Assembly: GCF_016808335.1 (NCBI RefSeq)
Contig: NC_053139.1
Location: 15,804,782 to 15,868,781 of the forward strand
DNA from: Panicum virgatum
Taxonomy: Eukaryota > Streptophyta > Magnoliopsida > Poales > Poaceae
Direction of reading: 5' to 3'
DNA length: 64,000 nt
Shown: piece after piece, positions 23,479 through 35,181 of the stretch
Layout of the letters: the number at the start of each line of letters is the position of its first letter
Numbering within the stretch: the stretch's first letter is position 1
Program-made: the position numbers and the translations under genes
Notes under the pieces: generated by a model
Databases searched by the model: none
Told to the model about the DNA's origin: nothing
What the model saw: only the letters and a program-made list of their open reading frames with translations

Positions 23479-23647
23479 CTCTCCCCTTTGGTCTAAAGGC
23501 CGATAACTAATGCCATACTTTAAAGTAGAGTTATGCAAGAGATAGTGATTTACAATAGTGAACGAATCCCACTGCAAACACAGTTGTCTACAATGCACAG
23601 AACTACTCAATCTAATGGGAGGTAGTTCTCTTACGACCCTTCCAAGA

Positions 23648-23915
23648 TCACAGGCTATCCGATAATCCCATGCCGGCAATAAGCTCATGAAAAATATTGG
23701 GAGGTAAGCCTTTTGTTAGTGGATCCGCGAGCATTTCCTTAGTGCTTATATGCTCTAACTCAATAGTATGATCTTGTATTCTATCCTTCACAACAAAATA
23801 CTTAATCTCGATGTGCTTGGCAGCGCCACTCGATTTGTTGTTGTTAGCATGGAAAACTGCAACTTTATTATCGTAGTATAATCTTAGTGGTTTACTTATG
23901 CTATCTACCACTCTT
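23648..23915 (-). pseudogene. copia RNase H C-terminal fragment
   Basis: The frame ending at 23648 reads LRLYYDNKVAVFHANNN, KHIEIKYFVVKDRI and ADPLTKGLPPNIFHE, the conserved end of Ty1/copia RNase H. It stops at MGLSDSL, just upstream of the PPT and LTR at 23478. Upstream of about 23915 the copia text changes abruptly into CACTA terminal sequence, so the rest of the element is missing. Confidence 0.8.
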
Positions 23916-24048
23916 AGTCCAACCGAAGTGGGCAGTCCGACCGCCTCGGTAAATCTTGATTTACCGTGACGAATGCCTCGAGGCGGACGGGTCTGCCCGC
24001 CTCGAGAAATTGTTTCTATCCGCCTCAGAAAAAAATATTGTAGTAGTG
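23916..24048 (-). mobile_element. terminal fragment of a CACTA element
   Basis: On the minus strand the fragment begins at 24048 with CACTACTACAATATTTTTTT and carries sub-terminal GAGGCGGG / CCGCCTCG words in both orientations, as CACTA ends do. The other end and the target duplication are not visible. The family differs from the CACTA element at 59217, which uses AGGGGCGGGT. Confidence 0.6.
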
Positions 24049-25341
24049 ATCCTGACCGGATGGGGGGAAGCGCTCCCCGCGCACAGGTCACGGGGTATCG
24101 ATAGCGTACCTGGGGCAAGCATACGCCTCCACAAGTAGTGCCCCGAGACGTTGAGCCACCGCCATTCATCTGGACATGCAATCTAATCCTTCTTGCTCAG
24201 GGGCACCATCACTGCCATCCTCCACGCTCTGACACCGACAGCGCCGCATTGGCTGCCGCTAAGCGCGCCAAAGCCGAGCCGTGCTTGCCCCCCCCCTCAA
24301 GGTCACCGTGCTCACCACCGGAGCAAGAGGAGAATCGCCTCCCATGCTTGGCTGCCGGTTAAACTACTCTTTTTCATTTCCGTTTATAGTTTATCTCAGC
24401 ACTATACGAAACATATCGAGTATGTAGTGGTATTTCACTAGTATAGAATAGTTCATCCCAAACACCCTATAGCCGTCCGTTTAAATCGACCCGGTGATAA
24501 TAGTCTGTCACCGCTAGTACCTTTTGGACCAGTGTGATAGTAGGCATCATCGCTAGGTCGTGTTACGAACCAACTATGATAGGGTCGACAGACATCACCG
24601 TTCCAAAAATTTGTGGATGCCTGTAAGTCATGCTTCATGGGGCACTCGGATGTGTCCAACAGTGACTGTACCGAAAAAGAGAACCATAGAATCTGCATGG
24701 GTGAAAAATAAAAAATTAAAATATCCTTTCAAAATAAAAGAAAAGTCAAATATATAAGCAATCAGATTGCCGGACGTCCTAAGAATAGTGAAAGATGTGG
24801 ACATGGCACCTTATGGTTTTGTGAGAAATTAATTCATAAAAAATAAAAGACATCTCGTCGTAATTGGTGAAAAAACATGTAGAAGACGTGCTTCCAATTA
24901 TTTATTATCCTACTATTCTATTCCTTGCATTTGACACACACACATACAAATTTGTTCTTTTTATGGCATGTATAATAAAACCCTTCTTCTGCGAGTATAT
25001 ACTAATATTTCAACATATCCACCCAGCAAATTTCCAGATCTGCAATATAATATTAAAACTGCAAGTAATGTCTGGAGGACTAAACTCAGTAATTAGTCAA
25101 TGTCGTGCTGACAAATGATACAGACGTTGTTGAATCCCTTGCACCCAGGTGTCGTTGATGCCATATGCCAACCCAGGAAGACCGCCAACTCTTTCCATGT
25201 CGTGACCTGATGAATTTCCACAATTTTGTTTAATTTGTTGTGCTGGAGATGTGCCAGCAGACTAGGTCGTATCTCCTGCAGGAACTGGGTGTCCTAGCAG
25301 ACTATAAATCTCCACATTTCGTGATCTGCTAAACACAAATC
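24049..25341. other. non-coding; ancestral upstream side of the copia insertion site
   Basis: No gene recognised. The last five bases, AAATC (25337-25341), are the left half of the copia target duplication. Because the right half precedes LecRK-A at 9557, this stretch should represent the original upstream region of a LecRK gene. Confidence 0.6.
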
Positions 25342-27040
25342 TGAGGGACCCAAACTGGCGACCAGAGGGGGGGTGAATGGGAGCCGATCAAAATTTCTTT
25401 CGAAATCGATCCATCGGCCTATATCCCGAAAATCACCACAAACCCTCAAATCCTAGATGAGGTGTGGAGTAACTATAGAAGAGCTAAACCAACTCAAATC
25501 ACCCCTAGGAACGAGCGAGAGAAAGCACGGAAGCGATCGAGAAAAACTGCAGATCTAGTAGTCAGGGACCGGTCAGACCGCTTGCTCTGGGCGGTCAGAC
25601 CGGTCGGGCTGGATTTGAAATTCCAGACCGGTCAGACCGGTTGCTGCGACCGGTCAGACCGCTTCTGCTCAGAACAGAATTCCAGCCCGCGAACTCGAGG
25701 TGATTTCAAGATTACTCGTTCAAATCATCACCAAAAGGTCTCAAAATTTGCAGGGAGGATCCTGGGATAGAGACGAACCTCTCCACAAATGGAATCAACC
25801 CAAAACGCAAAGGATCACAAGAATTTCGTGGGGGAAAGAGGTAAAAGAGGGTTTTCCAAAAAAACTCCAAAAACCTCAATCCGAGGGACTCGTGATTCTC
25901 GGGGGTTTAGCTCTAGGCTAGATGGTCGAGAAGCAAATCACGGAATCCCTAAACCCACCAAGAGAAAGCCTTAATCTCAAAAACCACCAAAAGTGAGGAA
26001 ATCAATCCATGAACAAAAGATGAACGGGAACACAAGAGAGCTGCTCAAAAGGGTCCTCGATTTCATTCAAATTCATTGTGATTTACAGAGGAATTCACCT
26101 ATACAAGAGCTAGACCTCTACCCATTCATCCACTCTCTCAAATTTGTGGACCTAGCTATAATCTAGACCACGTTTTCCATGGAGACCTCAGCCTAACCCT
26201 AGAACAGAGAGAGGAGCAAGGAAAAACAGAAAAGGACTCGTGGCATGGAGGCTCACCTATCCAAGGGGGCAGGTTAGATGTATTTATACGACCTCGGGAG
26301 CGACCGGTCAGACCGGTCTCACAGACCGGTCAGACCAGTCCCTTCCCAGAAATGTCCTCCACCCTGACTCGAACACTAAAACGCTCGTAGGAGCAAAACC
26401 GGAAAGGGTACAAGATCTCATCCGACAGCGGAGCTTCTTTTTTCGACTCGAAGCCTTCTCCGCGATGCCGCCACGTCGATGTAGATCTGATCCGCGGTTT
26501 TGAGGGGTCCGCGAAACCCGGTGAGGTGGCCGGTTTTGAGAAAACCGCCAAAACTCCACACGCAGGAAGATTCCCGCCCCCACGCCGTGGCCCTGGACGC
26601 CATTCCCGCCTCGGCCTTCTGACGGCCCTAGATGCTGCCAGATGCCCGTCACCTCCTTGCCCGCAGCGAGGCCCTAGACGCCGTCGACGCACGTCACCTC
26701 CGCCAGTCCCGAAACCGACGCCCGTGCCTCCACGACTTGGCGTCTTCAACCGCCGTCCGCCAGCTTGGTTTTGTGGCGCAAACCAAGAAACCCAACATCC
26801 ACCGTTGCTTGCACCCTAGATCCAGGAGTGGACGCCATAGCTACCGCCCGGCCCGAACTCCGGTCCCGGCTGCCCTTCACCGCCATCCACCACACGGTCC
26901 ATCGGCCACAGCACCTCCACGGCAGCTCACCGTCGACACTCGACGCCCATGTACCTGTAACCAAAGACCAAGCACACGATCACGCCGCACGGTTGACAAT
27001 TCACTCATCACAGCCAGGAGTGAGTACTGCTCATTCCTCA
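25342..27040 (-). repeat. 3' LTR of the copia element
   Basis: Starts TGAGGGACCC and ends GCTCATTCCTCA on +. Minus-strand TATA box CGTATAAATACATC near 26275-26290. Two clusters of GACCGGTCAGACCGGT sites at 25566-25671 and 26302-26339. The GC-rich stretch 26430-26990 makes long spurious open frames on both strands. Confidence 0.92.
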
Positions 27041-28432
27041 ATCTCCCCCTTGATGGGTGCATTGTCAACACACCACCTGTAACCAGAGAAGTGAAAAGTA
27101 AAAAATGGCACGAAGGAAGTGAAGAACTCAAGCAAGTGACAAAAAACTCAGAAAGGCAAGAACAGTCACTTACTCAAGCAAAGATCGATTCCCTAAGACA
27201 AGGGCAACGGCTCGACGCAATCGATCAAAAGCCAAAACATGACTCCTCAAAGACAGAGGTAATGCTCGACGCAGTCATGCAAGAAGCAGAGGGAAGGCGA
27301 GGAAAGATCAGGAGTCAAAACAAAGCAAACACTCCCCATGCAGAGCCTTTCCCTCTCACAAGTGCAACTCTCCCAAAATGATGCACTCTCAAAGCCCTGT
27401 GCGCAACAAGTGTTTCAAAAAATCAAACAAGTCTCCCCCTTGTTCGATCACTTCTCTCCCAAAAATTCTCCCCCTTGTTGGCACATGCACACATCAAGCC
27501 TAAAAAATGCCTAAACCTCCCCCTGAAATCATGCTATGCAATGAATGTCGTGGAGAGGGTGTAAGTGAAACATTCAGGCATACAAAGATATGATCATCTA
27601 GTGACAGGCATGTGTGCTTCATAAACGGGAACTGAATCTAGCTCAACAGGGTATATCAATCAAGTCCAGAGCTAGCAAGTTCAGTTCAGCAAAAATAAAA
27701 GCATCATCCATGATCTAGCAATAGCAAGTAGGAGAAAGAAAGCAGTGCTAGCCAAACTCATACAAGGTGATCCAAAGCAGCCAATATATTTTTATCATGA
27801 ATCAATTCTGCAACTCAACGCTTGCATTTGAATGAAAATTTTACAGTATATATCAAGCAAGTGTTTCTGCCAGGGGTCGAAAGCTTGTCATGCTTTACTT
27901 AGCAGCGAGGCCAAGCCTATGCCAAGGGCAGTCAGAAGCTTAAGGCACTCGCTTCAGTCATGCACAGCCTTGCCCGGGTTCTCACTAGTGCTATGTGAGC
28001 CGTCCCGAAAGCTCGATCAGTGCGACAAGCAATCCCACCTGGATCTTTTCAATCCATTTCAGACATATATTTAACAATTTTAGCTCATGTCAAAGATTAA
28101 AAACCACACTAGCATGAATAAAATAGCAAAGCGTATCAATACAACCTAACATGCTAGTAGCCAGATAGGGTGATCAGTTTTCAGATTTTCAAATCAAAAT
28201 AGCTTAACTTAGATGATATGACATATACTGAAGAGCAAGCTATACATGATCAAGTCTAAGAAACTACACTAGCAAGAACTAGAGGATCATAACAGTGTAT
28301 ACAAGAATGCCAGTGTAGTGAAGCAATGTAAAATGCAAACATGTACAATACAAATGCATCTATTAGAAGCTAGAAAGCGAAGAGAAACAAAAACAAAGAC
28401 CTACAAAAAGCTAACCAAAGAGAAGTCAGTGA
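27041..28432 (-). other. copia 3' untranslated region with polypurine tract
   Basis: AAGGGGGAGAT (minus strand, 27042-27052) directly precedes the LTR and is the priming site for plus-strand synthesis. Two further CTCCCCCTTGTT copies at about 27432 and 27469 look like duplicated PPT text. No gene is seen up to the RNase H stop at 28433. Confidence 0.7.
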
Positions 28433-31400
28433 TCAAAAGGGGTAACAAACCCTAAGCTCCCCTCGCAAGCGAGCAAAGATGTCCCGCTCAAGTGGTTTGG
28501 TGAGGATATCTACGGTTTGCCTCTCTGAAGGGACATGGTTCAAGTCTATGTGGCCTCTCTCATGGTTATCTAGCAGGAAGTGGAACCGAATATCGATGTG
28601 TTTGGTTCTGGAGTGTAGGACAGGGTTCTTTGCAATGCTAATGGCGGACATGTTGTCTAAAAAGATGGGAACCCTACCAAAACTCAATCCATAATCCTGC
28701 AAGGTCTGTTTCGTCCAAAGGATCTGGGAGCAACAGCTAGCAGCGGCAACATACTCAGCTTCTGTGGAAGAAAGCGCTACGCTAGCCTGCTTGCGAGAGG
28801 ACCAAGACACCAAAGATGGACTGAGAAATTGATAAGTGTCGGATGTCGACTTGCAATCCAACCGACACCCACCGAAATCGGCATCAGAAAAGCCAACCAA
28901 AACCAGAGAAGAATCCGCAGAGTACCAGAGACCAAACTCAGGGGTGAATTTCAGATACCTGAAGATGTGTTTCACCACCTACCTGTGGGAGGTGCGCGGC
29001 GAAGCCTAATACCGCGCATAGAGGCCAACACCGAACTGAATGTCCGGCCGGGTCGCCGTCAGGTACAGGAGAGAGCCGATCATGCTCCTATACTCCTTCT
29101 GGTCCACCGCCTCACCATCTATGTCCTCATCAAGCGCCGCCGATGTGCTGATCGGAGTCGGCTGAGGAGACAAGTCACTCATGTCGAACTTCTGCAGCAA
29201 GTCCCTCGTGTACATGGCTTGATGGATGAACGTGCCCTGGGAAGTTTGCTTGATCTGCAGCGCGAGGAAGAACTGCAGCTCACCCATCATGCTTATCTCG
29301 AACTCCCTAGACATCTGCTCAGAAAACTTGGAAACAAGAGCGTGAGAAGAGCCACCAAAGATGATATCATCCACGTATATTTGAACCAACAAAAAGTCAG
29401 AGCCAGAGCGCATGAGGAATAAAGTTTTATCAACACATCCCATTTTAAAACCTTGAGCAAGCAAGAAGTTTTTAAGCCTATCGTACCAAGCTCTAGGCTC
29501 CTGTTTCAAACCGTAAAGAGCTTTCTGGAGTTTGTAAACTCGGTTTGGAAACTTGGGATTTTCAAAACTAGGAGGTTGTTTCACATAAACTTCCTCTTCA
29601 ATAAAACCATTCAAGAAGGCAGATTTCACATCCATTTGGAAAACTTTAAAACCCTTGGAAGCAGCAAATGCAAGAAAGATTCGAATCGCCTCTAAACTTG
29701 CTACCGGGGCAAAAGTTTCCTCATAATCAATACCCTCTTTTTGGCAAAAACCCTGGGCTACAAGACGAGCCTTGTTCCGCACTACCAACCCATCTTCACC
29801 TTACTTGTTCTTGAAAACCCATTTGGTTCCAATGGGATTACAAGCCGGCGGAGGCTCAACCAAAACCCAAACTTGATTCCTTTCAAAATTTTCAAGTTCC
29901 TCATGCATGGCATTGACCCAATTGGAATCAGAAAGAGCGTGTCCAACATATTTGGGCTCAAAAGAGGCAACAAATGCTGAATGAGTAAAGCTAGCGATAC
30001 TTGTTACCTTGGACCGTGTGACTCACTTGTTGAGGTCACCTAGCATCTATTGAGGTGGGTGACGACGCTGAATGTGTCGCGGTGCTTCCCTTGTCGAAGT
30101 CGCCTCCTCCTCAACCAAAGCTGGTGTCTCCTCATGTGCAGCTGGGAAAGGCTGAATCACCTGCTCGATCGGCCCCCGGGAAGTGGATCTAGTCGGGTCG
30201 GGCCCGTCATCATCGTCCGAGCTCGTGGCGGAGGTGACTAGGTCCACAGCACGTGTGGTAACCTCAGCATCACCCTCCGCAGCTTCTTCCTCCTCATCTT
30301 CAAAGATGGGGGTGCCGAGTTTATCATCTCCTGCAACCTCAAAGACAGAAGAATTGCATGGTGCAGTCTCGTCGAAAGTGACTTCACAAGTCTCTCTGAC
30401 GATGTTAGTATCAATAATCAGCACACGGTAAGCTCTAGAGTGAGAAGCATAACCGATAAAAATACCGTCAGACGATCGAGACTCAAATTTATCAAGATTT
30501 CCTTCCTTCAGCACAAAGCACCGGCAATCGAAAACTCTGAGATGGTCAACACAGGGCTGGCGTCCAAATCGCAACTCATAAGAAGTCTTGTGCATGAAAG
30601 CACGTAAGAAAATACGGTTGGACACATAACAAGGGTGTTAACTGCCTCAGCCCAGTACTTTCTAGGAGTCTTATGCTCATCGAGCATCGTCCTAGCCATC
30701 TCCACCAGCATCCGATTCTTCCACTCTACAACCCCATTCTGCTGTGGAGTGTAGGGAGAAGAATACTGGTGTTCAAGACCTTGATCACTGCAAAAGGTGT
30801 CAAAACGAGCATTTTTGAATTATGTGCCATTACCACTGTGAATCGCTCTCATGGCTTGGGGTAGCTCATTTTTCAACCTCAAGATCAAGTCTCGAACAAA
30901 CTTGCAAGCCTCATCCTTGGTTCTCATGAAAAAGACCCAAGAATAGCGAGAAAAGTCATCCACGATCACAAGAATGTACCACTTCCCACCAACCGACATC
31001 ACCCGAGAAGGACCGACTGTGTCCATATGAAGCAACTCTCCAGGGTGAGTGGTCATCACTTGATTAATAGACGGATGGGAGGTGGCAACCATCTTCCCGT
31101 GGCGACACGGGTGGCAAACAAGGTCCTTTTCAAACTTCAATTTCGGCAATCCTCGGATTAGGCCAAGTGAGCTAAGTCTCGACAACAAGTCAAAGCTCAG
31201 ATGTCCAAGCCTCCTATGCCATTTCCACAGATCAGAAGAAGGACCAGCCAACAAGCAGCAAGAAGGGCCAAAAGGAGTTCCAGAGAAATCGACCAAGAAA
31301 ACTCGGTCACGAGGAACGATCCGGCAAACCAGGTCTCCTCTGGAATCCAAAACTCGAGAACAACCCTCCTTGAAGCGAACTTCAAACCCCTCATCAAGAA

Positions 31401-31707
31401 GTTGCGAAACAGAGAGCAAATTGAACCCAAGGTTCGAAACCAAAGCAACTTCTCTCAGGGTAAAGCGATCTGAAACTCTAACAGCGCCAACACCACGTAC
31501 CTTGCCCTTACCATTATCCCCAAATATGATGTATTCTTTGTGGCGCGTTGGGGTGAGGCTGGAGATCCATTTGTCATTCCCGGTCATATGGCGCGAACAA
31601 CCGGAGTCCATGATCCACCTGTTCTCCAAGCCTCCAACCTGCACATCAGTAGTGAGACAAAGGGTGAGCAAATGTCTCAACACTGGGGTTAACAAAGTGT
31701 GAAGCAA
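28433..31707 (-). pseudogene. copia pol: protease, integrase, reverse transcriptase, RNase H
   Basis: Reading leftward: protease WIMDSGCSRHMTG (about 31610), pre-integrase LWKWHRRLGHLSFDLL with CHPC (zinc-binding end of integrase), integrase core LLHMDTVGPSR and VDDFSRYSW, then RT ([21 protein letters not shown], catalytic [10 protein letters not shown] near 29370) and RNase H (SDADFGGC, SSTEAEY, ADVLTKPL-like end VDILTKPLE) to the stop at 28433. In-frame stops are at about 30820 (TAA), 30047 (TAG), 30024 (TGA), 29798 (TAA), 29006 and 28980. A frameshift near 30630 falls in the integrase C-terminal part. The active-site residues themselves survive. The gene is dead but clearly typed as Ty1/copia by its integrase-before-RT order. 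Confidence 0.92.
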
Positions 31708-34110
31708 ACCAGTGTCGAGCCATTTGCTCTACAGAAGGGTTAGCAAAATAAGAAAAAGCGTATCCCCCATCCCATCTACCGCGAGGCTGACGACCACCAT
31801 CGCGAGGAAAGTGTGGTGCATCATAACCTCCTCCAAAGCCTCGGTCTCGTGGTCCATAGCCATACTGAGGATGACCTGGAGCACGACCGGCAAAGCGACC
31901 ACCCGCTGGAGCACGGTAACCACCATTGTCTCCCTGTCCTCCACCTACACGGCGCGCCCTAGCATCTTGCTTACCACCACACCGAGGAGGACCATGAACC
32001 CGAGCAGAGTACATGTCCGAGTTGCATCTCTCCTGCTCACGCCTCACAGCCCGCTTCCTCCTGAAGCAAAACTCCTCCAAGTGACCATCTCTGTCACAGA
32101 ACTCACAGTGGTACCTCACCTCTCTCTTGGGAGGTGGAGGCCCCGCCTTTGGACAGGGAGGCGCGGCTCCCTTCTTCGGGGCGACCTGGGATGCGGCAGC
32201 AGGGAGCGTATCGAGGGGATTCCTCAGCTCATTGGGCTTTGGAACCCAAACCTGCTTCTGTGGAGGTGCTTTTGATGGTTCTTTCAGCACACTATCCACG
32301 GGGTCAACAAGCGAAGGCTGCGTGCTCGTACTAGCAGTGTTTAGAGCACTCGAAACTCCAGCAGCCTTACCGATCTTACCATACAGCTTGTCAAAGTCTG
32401 ACTGCGTGTAGGTGTAACCGACCCCAAACCCATCACCACGCTTAAACTGCTTGATCATCATGCCCAATTGTGGCTCACTAGCAGAAACCCAACTAAGAAT
32501 CGCCCTAAAATATGTGTTCTCATTCTCCAAGTTGGCTTTCTCTACCGCAAGAACATCCAAATCAAAAATCAAACTAGGGCAAACAAGACAATCATTAGGT
32601 GGGCTAGACTCAACGACCTTAGTCTTCCCCACGGACTTAATCAAAGCATTATTCTCATCTAGCTCCGACCTAAGCGCGGGACAAAGCTTACAAGCACCAA
32701 GCAGAACTGGCCTAGACTTCACCTCTTCTAGCTCGCAAACAACAGTAGCAAACTTAGACTGCAACGAAGCTAGATCAGACTTAAAGATGGGACACTCATC
32801 ACATTCAAGCACATCACTAACAATAGGAGCGTCCTTGGCCAGTTCAAGCTCATGCTTGGCCTTGGCTAGCTCATGAGACACGTCAGCAAGCGAAATCTTG
32901 GCAACATCTAAGTTCGCAACGTTCTCATCATGCTTGGCACGGAGAGCAACAAGATCATTCATGTGAGATATGCAGCCAGCGCACTCATCCTCACTAGATT
33001 TCTCACTAGCACAAGCCAGCTCAGCCCTAAGCTTCTTACGCTCTCTAGCTGCTTCCTTAAGCAGCCTTTTCTGATTATCGAGAGCGGCGTACAACTCCCT
33101 AACCTCAGTGTCAAGCAGGTCGATGGTGGAGTTTACCTCTGAATCACTCTCGGATCTAGGAGAAGTGTCATCGTGCGTCGGTGTAGCATGTCCACCTGGA
33201 GATGCACGAGCACCATTGGCCTCGCCTACCATGGTGCAGAAGCTCTTGCGCCGACCAGCCGCCAAGCAAAGGCCGATGAAGCCGGTGGCTTCCTTGTCCC
33301 GCTTCTTCTTCTTCTTGTCATCGTCATCGGAGGTCGGTGAAGAAGAGCGGTTGGTGTTAGAGCTCTTGCCGAGGTCGCTGAGCTGCGCTAGGAAAGCCTT
33401 CTCCCACTTCTTGCCCTTGTACTGGAAGTGCTTCTTGAGCGACTCCTTGTCGAAGTGCCCTCCCCAGTCACGACTGTGGTGCTTGTGGTGCCGACGCTCC
33501 TTGTTGGAGCCTCCCTCGTCGCGGTCGTGGTGGCGGTAGTAGTCGAGGTTGTTGTTCGGGCCACCACCGGACTTCTTGGGGCAGTCGGCGACGAAGTGGT
33601 TCAGACCGCCGTAGTGGTAGCACCCGGGGTTCTTCCTCCTCTGCCTGTTGTGGTAGACATGCTGGAACTTGTTGATGAGGAGGCACAAGTCGTCGTCGCC
33701 CAGCATCTCTAGCTGCTCATCTGTAACAGAAGGCAAAGAGGCAAGAGAAAAGCTAAGAGTAGAGTTAGCGTTAGAGTCTCGAACAGTCTAGCCTTCACCT
33801 GAGGTGTGCCCTCGTGGTAGTTCTCAAGGCACGTCCAGACTTTGTGGGCTTCTTGAAAACCCTGGACGCATGAGAACTCCGCACGAGAAACGCCAGCGAA
33901 CAAGGCATTGATAGCTTTGGCGTTCGCCTCGTGCTCGGACACCTGAAGAGGAGTGGTCCGAACGGCAAGCACCTCGTACGCCTGGTTCTTGGTGATATCC
34001 CAGACCTCAGCTCCCATGCTTTGCAAGAAGGCACACATGCGAACCTTCCAATAAGCATAGTCCTCACCAGAAAACACTGGGATCTTACCAAGACTCGCCA
34101 TGGTCGCCAA
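31646..34110 (-). pseudogene. copia gag with internal deletion, coiled coil and two zinc knuckles
   Basis: Starts at 34110 (MATMASLGKIPVFSGEDYAY, the usual gag N-terminus). After VKARLFET near 33775 the sequence jumps to a serine-rich stretch and the frame changes, so the conserved gag core appears deleted. The second frame (33736-31646, 696 aa) holds a first zinc knuckle CYHYGGLNHFVADC, whose second Cys is Tyr, a Lys/His-rich segment, a long heptad-like coiled coil (about 33100-32460), and a second, complete knuckle CEFCDRDGHLEEFC near 32085. It ends in an Arg/Gly-rich tail and overlaps the protease frame by about 60 bp in another frame. Confidence 0.88.
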
Positions 34111-34151
34111 GTGGTTTTCGAACCGGTTAAGGTACTTAAAACCTTAACCAA

Positions 34152-34163
34152 GCTCTGATACCA
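34152..34163 (-). promoter_or_regulatory. primer binding site of the copia element
   Basis: Minus-strand TGGTATCAGAGC, complementary to the 3' end of plant initiator tRNA-Met, two bases inside the 5' LTR that ends at 34166. Confidence 0.92.
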
Positions 34164-34165
34164 AT

Positions 34166-35181
34166 TGAGGGACCGAAACTGGCAACTAGAGGAGGGGTGA
34201 ATGGGAGCCGATCAAAATTTCTTTCGAAATCGATCCGTCGGCCTATATCCCAAAAATCACCACAAACCCTCAAATCCAAGATGAGGTGTGGAGTAGCTAT
34301 AGAAGAGCTAAAGCAACTCAAATCACCCCTAGGAACGAGCGAGAGAAAGTACGGAAGCGATCGAGAAAAACTACAGATCTAGCAGTCAGGGACTGGTCAG
34401 ACCGCTTGCTCTGGGCGGTCAGACCGGTCGGGCTGGATTTGAAATTCCAGACCGGTCAGACCGGTTGCTCCGACCGGTCAGACCGCTTCTGCTCAGAACA
34501 GAATTCCAGCCCGCGAACTCGAGGTGATTTAAAGATTACTCATTCAAATCATCACCAAAAGGTCTCAAAATTTGCAGGGAGGTTCCTGGGATAGAGACGA
34601 ACCTCTCCACAAAAGGAATCAACCCAAAACGCAAAGGATCACAAGAATTTCGTGGGGAAAGAGGTAAAAGAGGGTTTTCCAAAAAACTCCAAAAACCTCA
34701 ATCCGAGGGACTCGTGATTCTCGGGGGTTTAGCTCTAGGCTAGATGGTCGAGAAGCAAATCACGGAGTCCCTAAACCCACCAAGAGAAAGCCTTAATCTC
34801 AAAAACCACAAAAAGTGAGGAAATCAATCCATGAACAAAAGATGAACGGAAACACAAGAGAGCTGCTCAAAAGGGTCCTCGATTTCATTCAAATTCATCG
34901 TGATTTACAGAGGAATTCACCTATACAAGAGCTAGACATCCACCCATTCGTCCACCCTCTCAAATTTGTGGACCTACCTATAATCTAGACCACGTTTTCC
35001 ATGGAGACCTCAGCCTAACCCTAGAACAGAGAGAGGAGCAAGGAAAAACAGAAAAGGACTCGTGGCTTGGAGGCTCACCTGTCCAAGGGGGCAGGTTAGA
35101 TGTATTTATATGACCTCGGGAGCGACCGGTCAGACCGGTCTCACAGACCGGTCAGACCGGTCCCTTCCCAGAAATGTCCTA
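34166..35181 (-). repeat. 5' LTR of the copia element, truncated and fused to LecRK-B
   Basis: Matches 25342 to about 26354 of the 3' LTR and then breaks at GAAATGTCCT, continuing directly in lectin-domain sequence (AGACGGCGCAGC) that in LecRK-A sits at 9714. A deletion therefore removed the LTR start, the AAATC duplication, and the LecRK-B start codon and signal peptide. The junction has CCT microhomology. The TATA box (near 35100-35112) is kept. Confidence 0.9.

Larger units (their letters stand above)
25342..35181 (-). mobile_element. copia LTR retrotransposon, decayed, coding on minus strand
   Basis: LTRs at 25342-27040 (3', complete, 1699 bp, TG..CA ends) and 34166-35181 (5', cut short). 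Inside are the PPT at 27042-27052, then RNase H, RT, integrase, protease and gag in right-to-left order, and a PBS at 34152-34163. The domain order, long coiled-coil gag and tRNA-Met primer site suggest a large-gag copia lineage such as SIRE/Maximus. This is inference. Many stops and deletions make it non-autonomous. Confidence 0.9.

Noticed and set aside
24049..24362. Possible host exon in GC-rich sequence
   Set aside because: Short unrelated frames, no splice context and no recognised motif.
35062..35181. Possible new N-terminus for LecRK-B from LTR sequence
   Set aside because: Starts at a non-ATG codon in LTR text, has no signal peptide, and the kinase part behind it is deleted.
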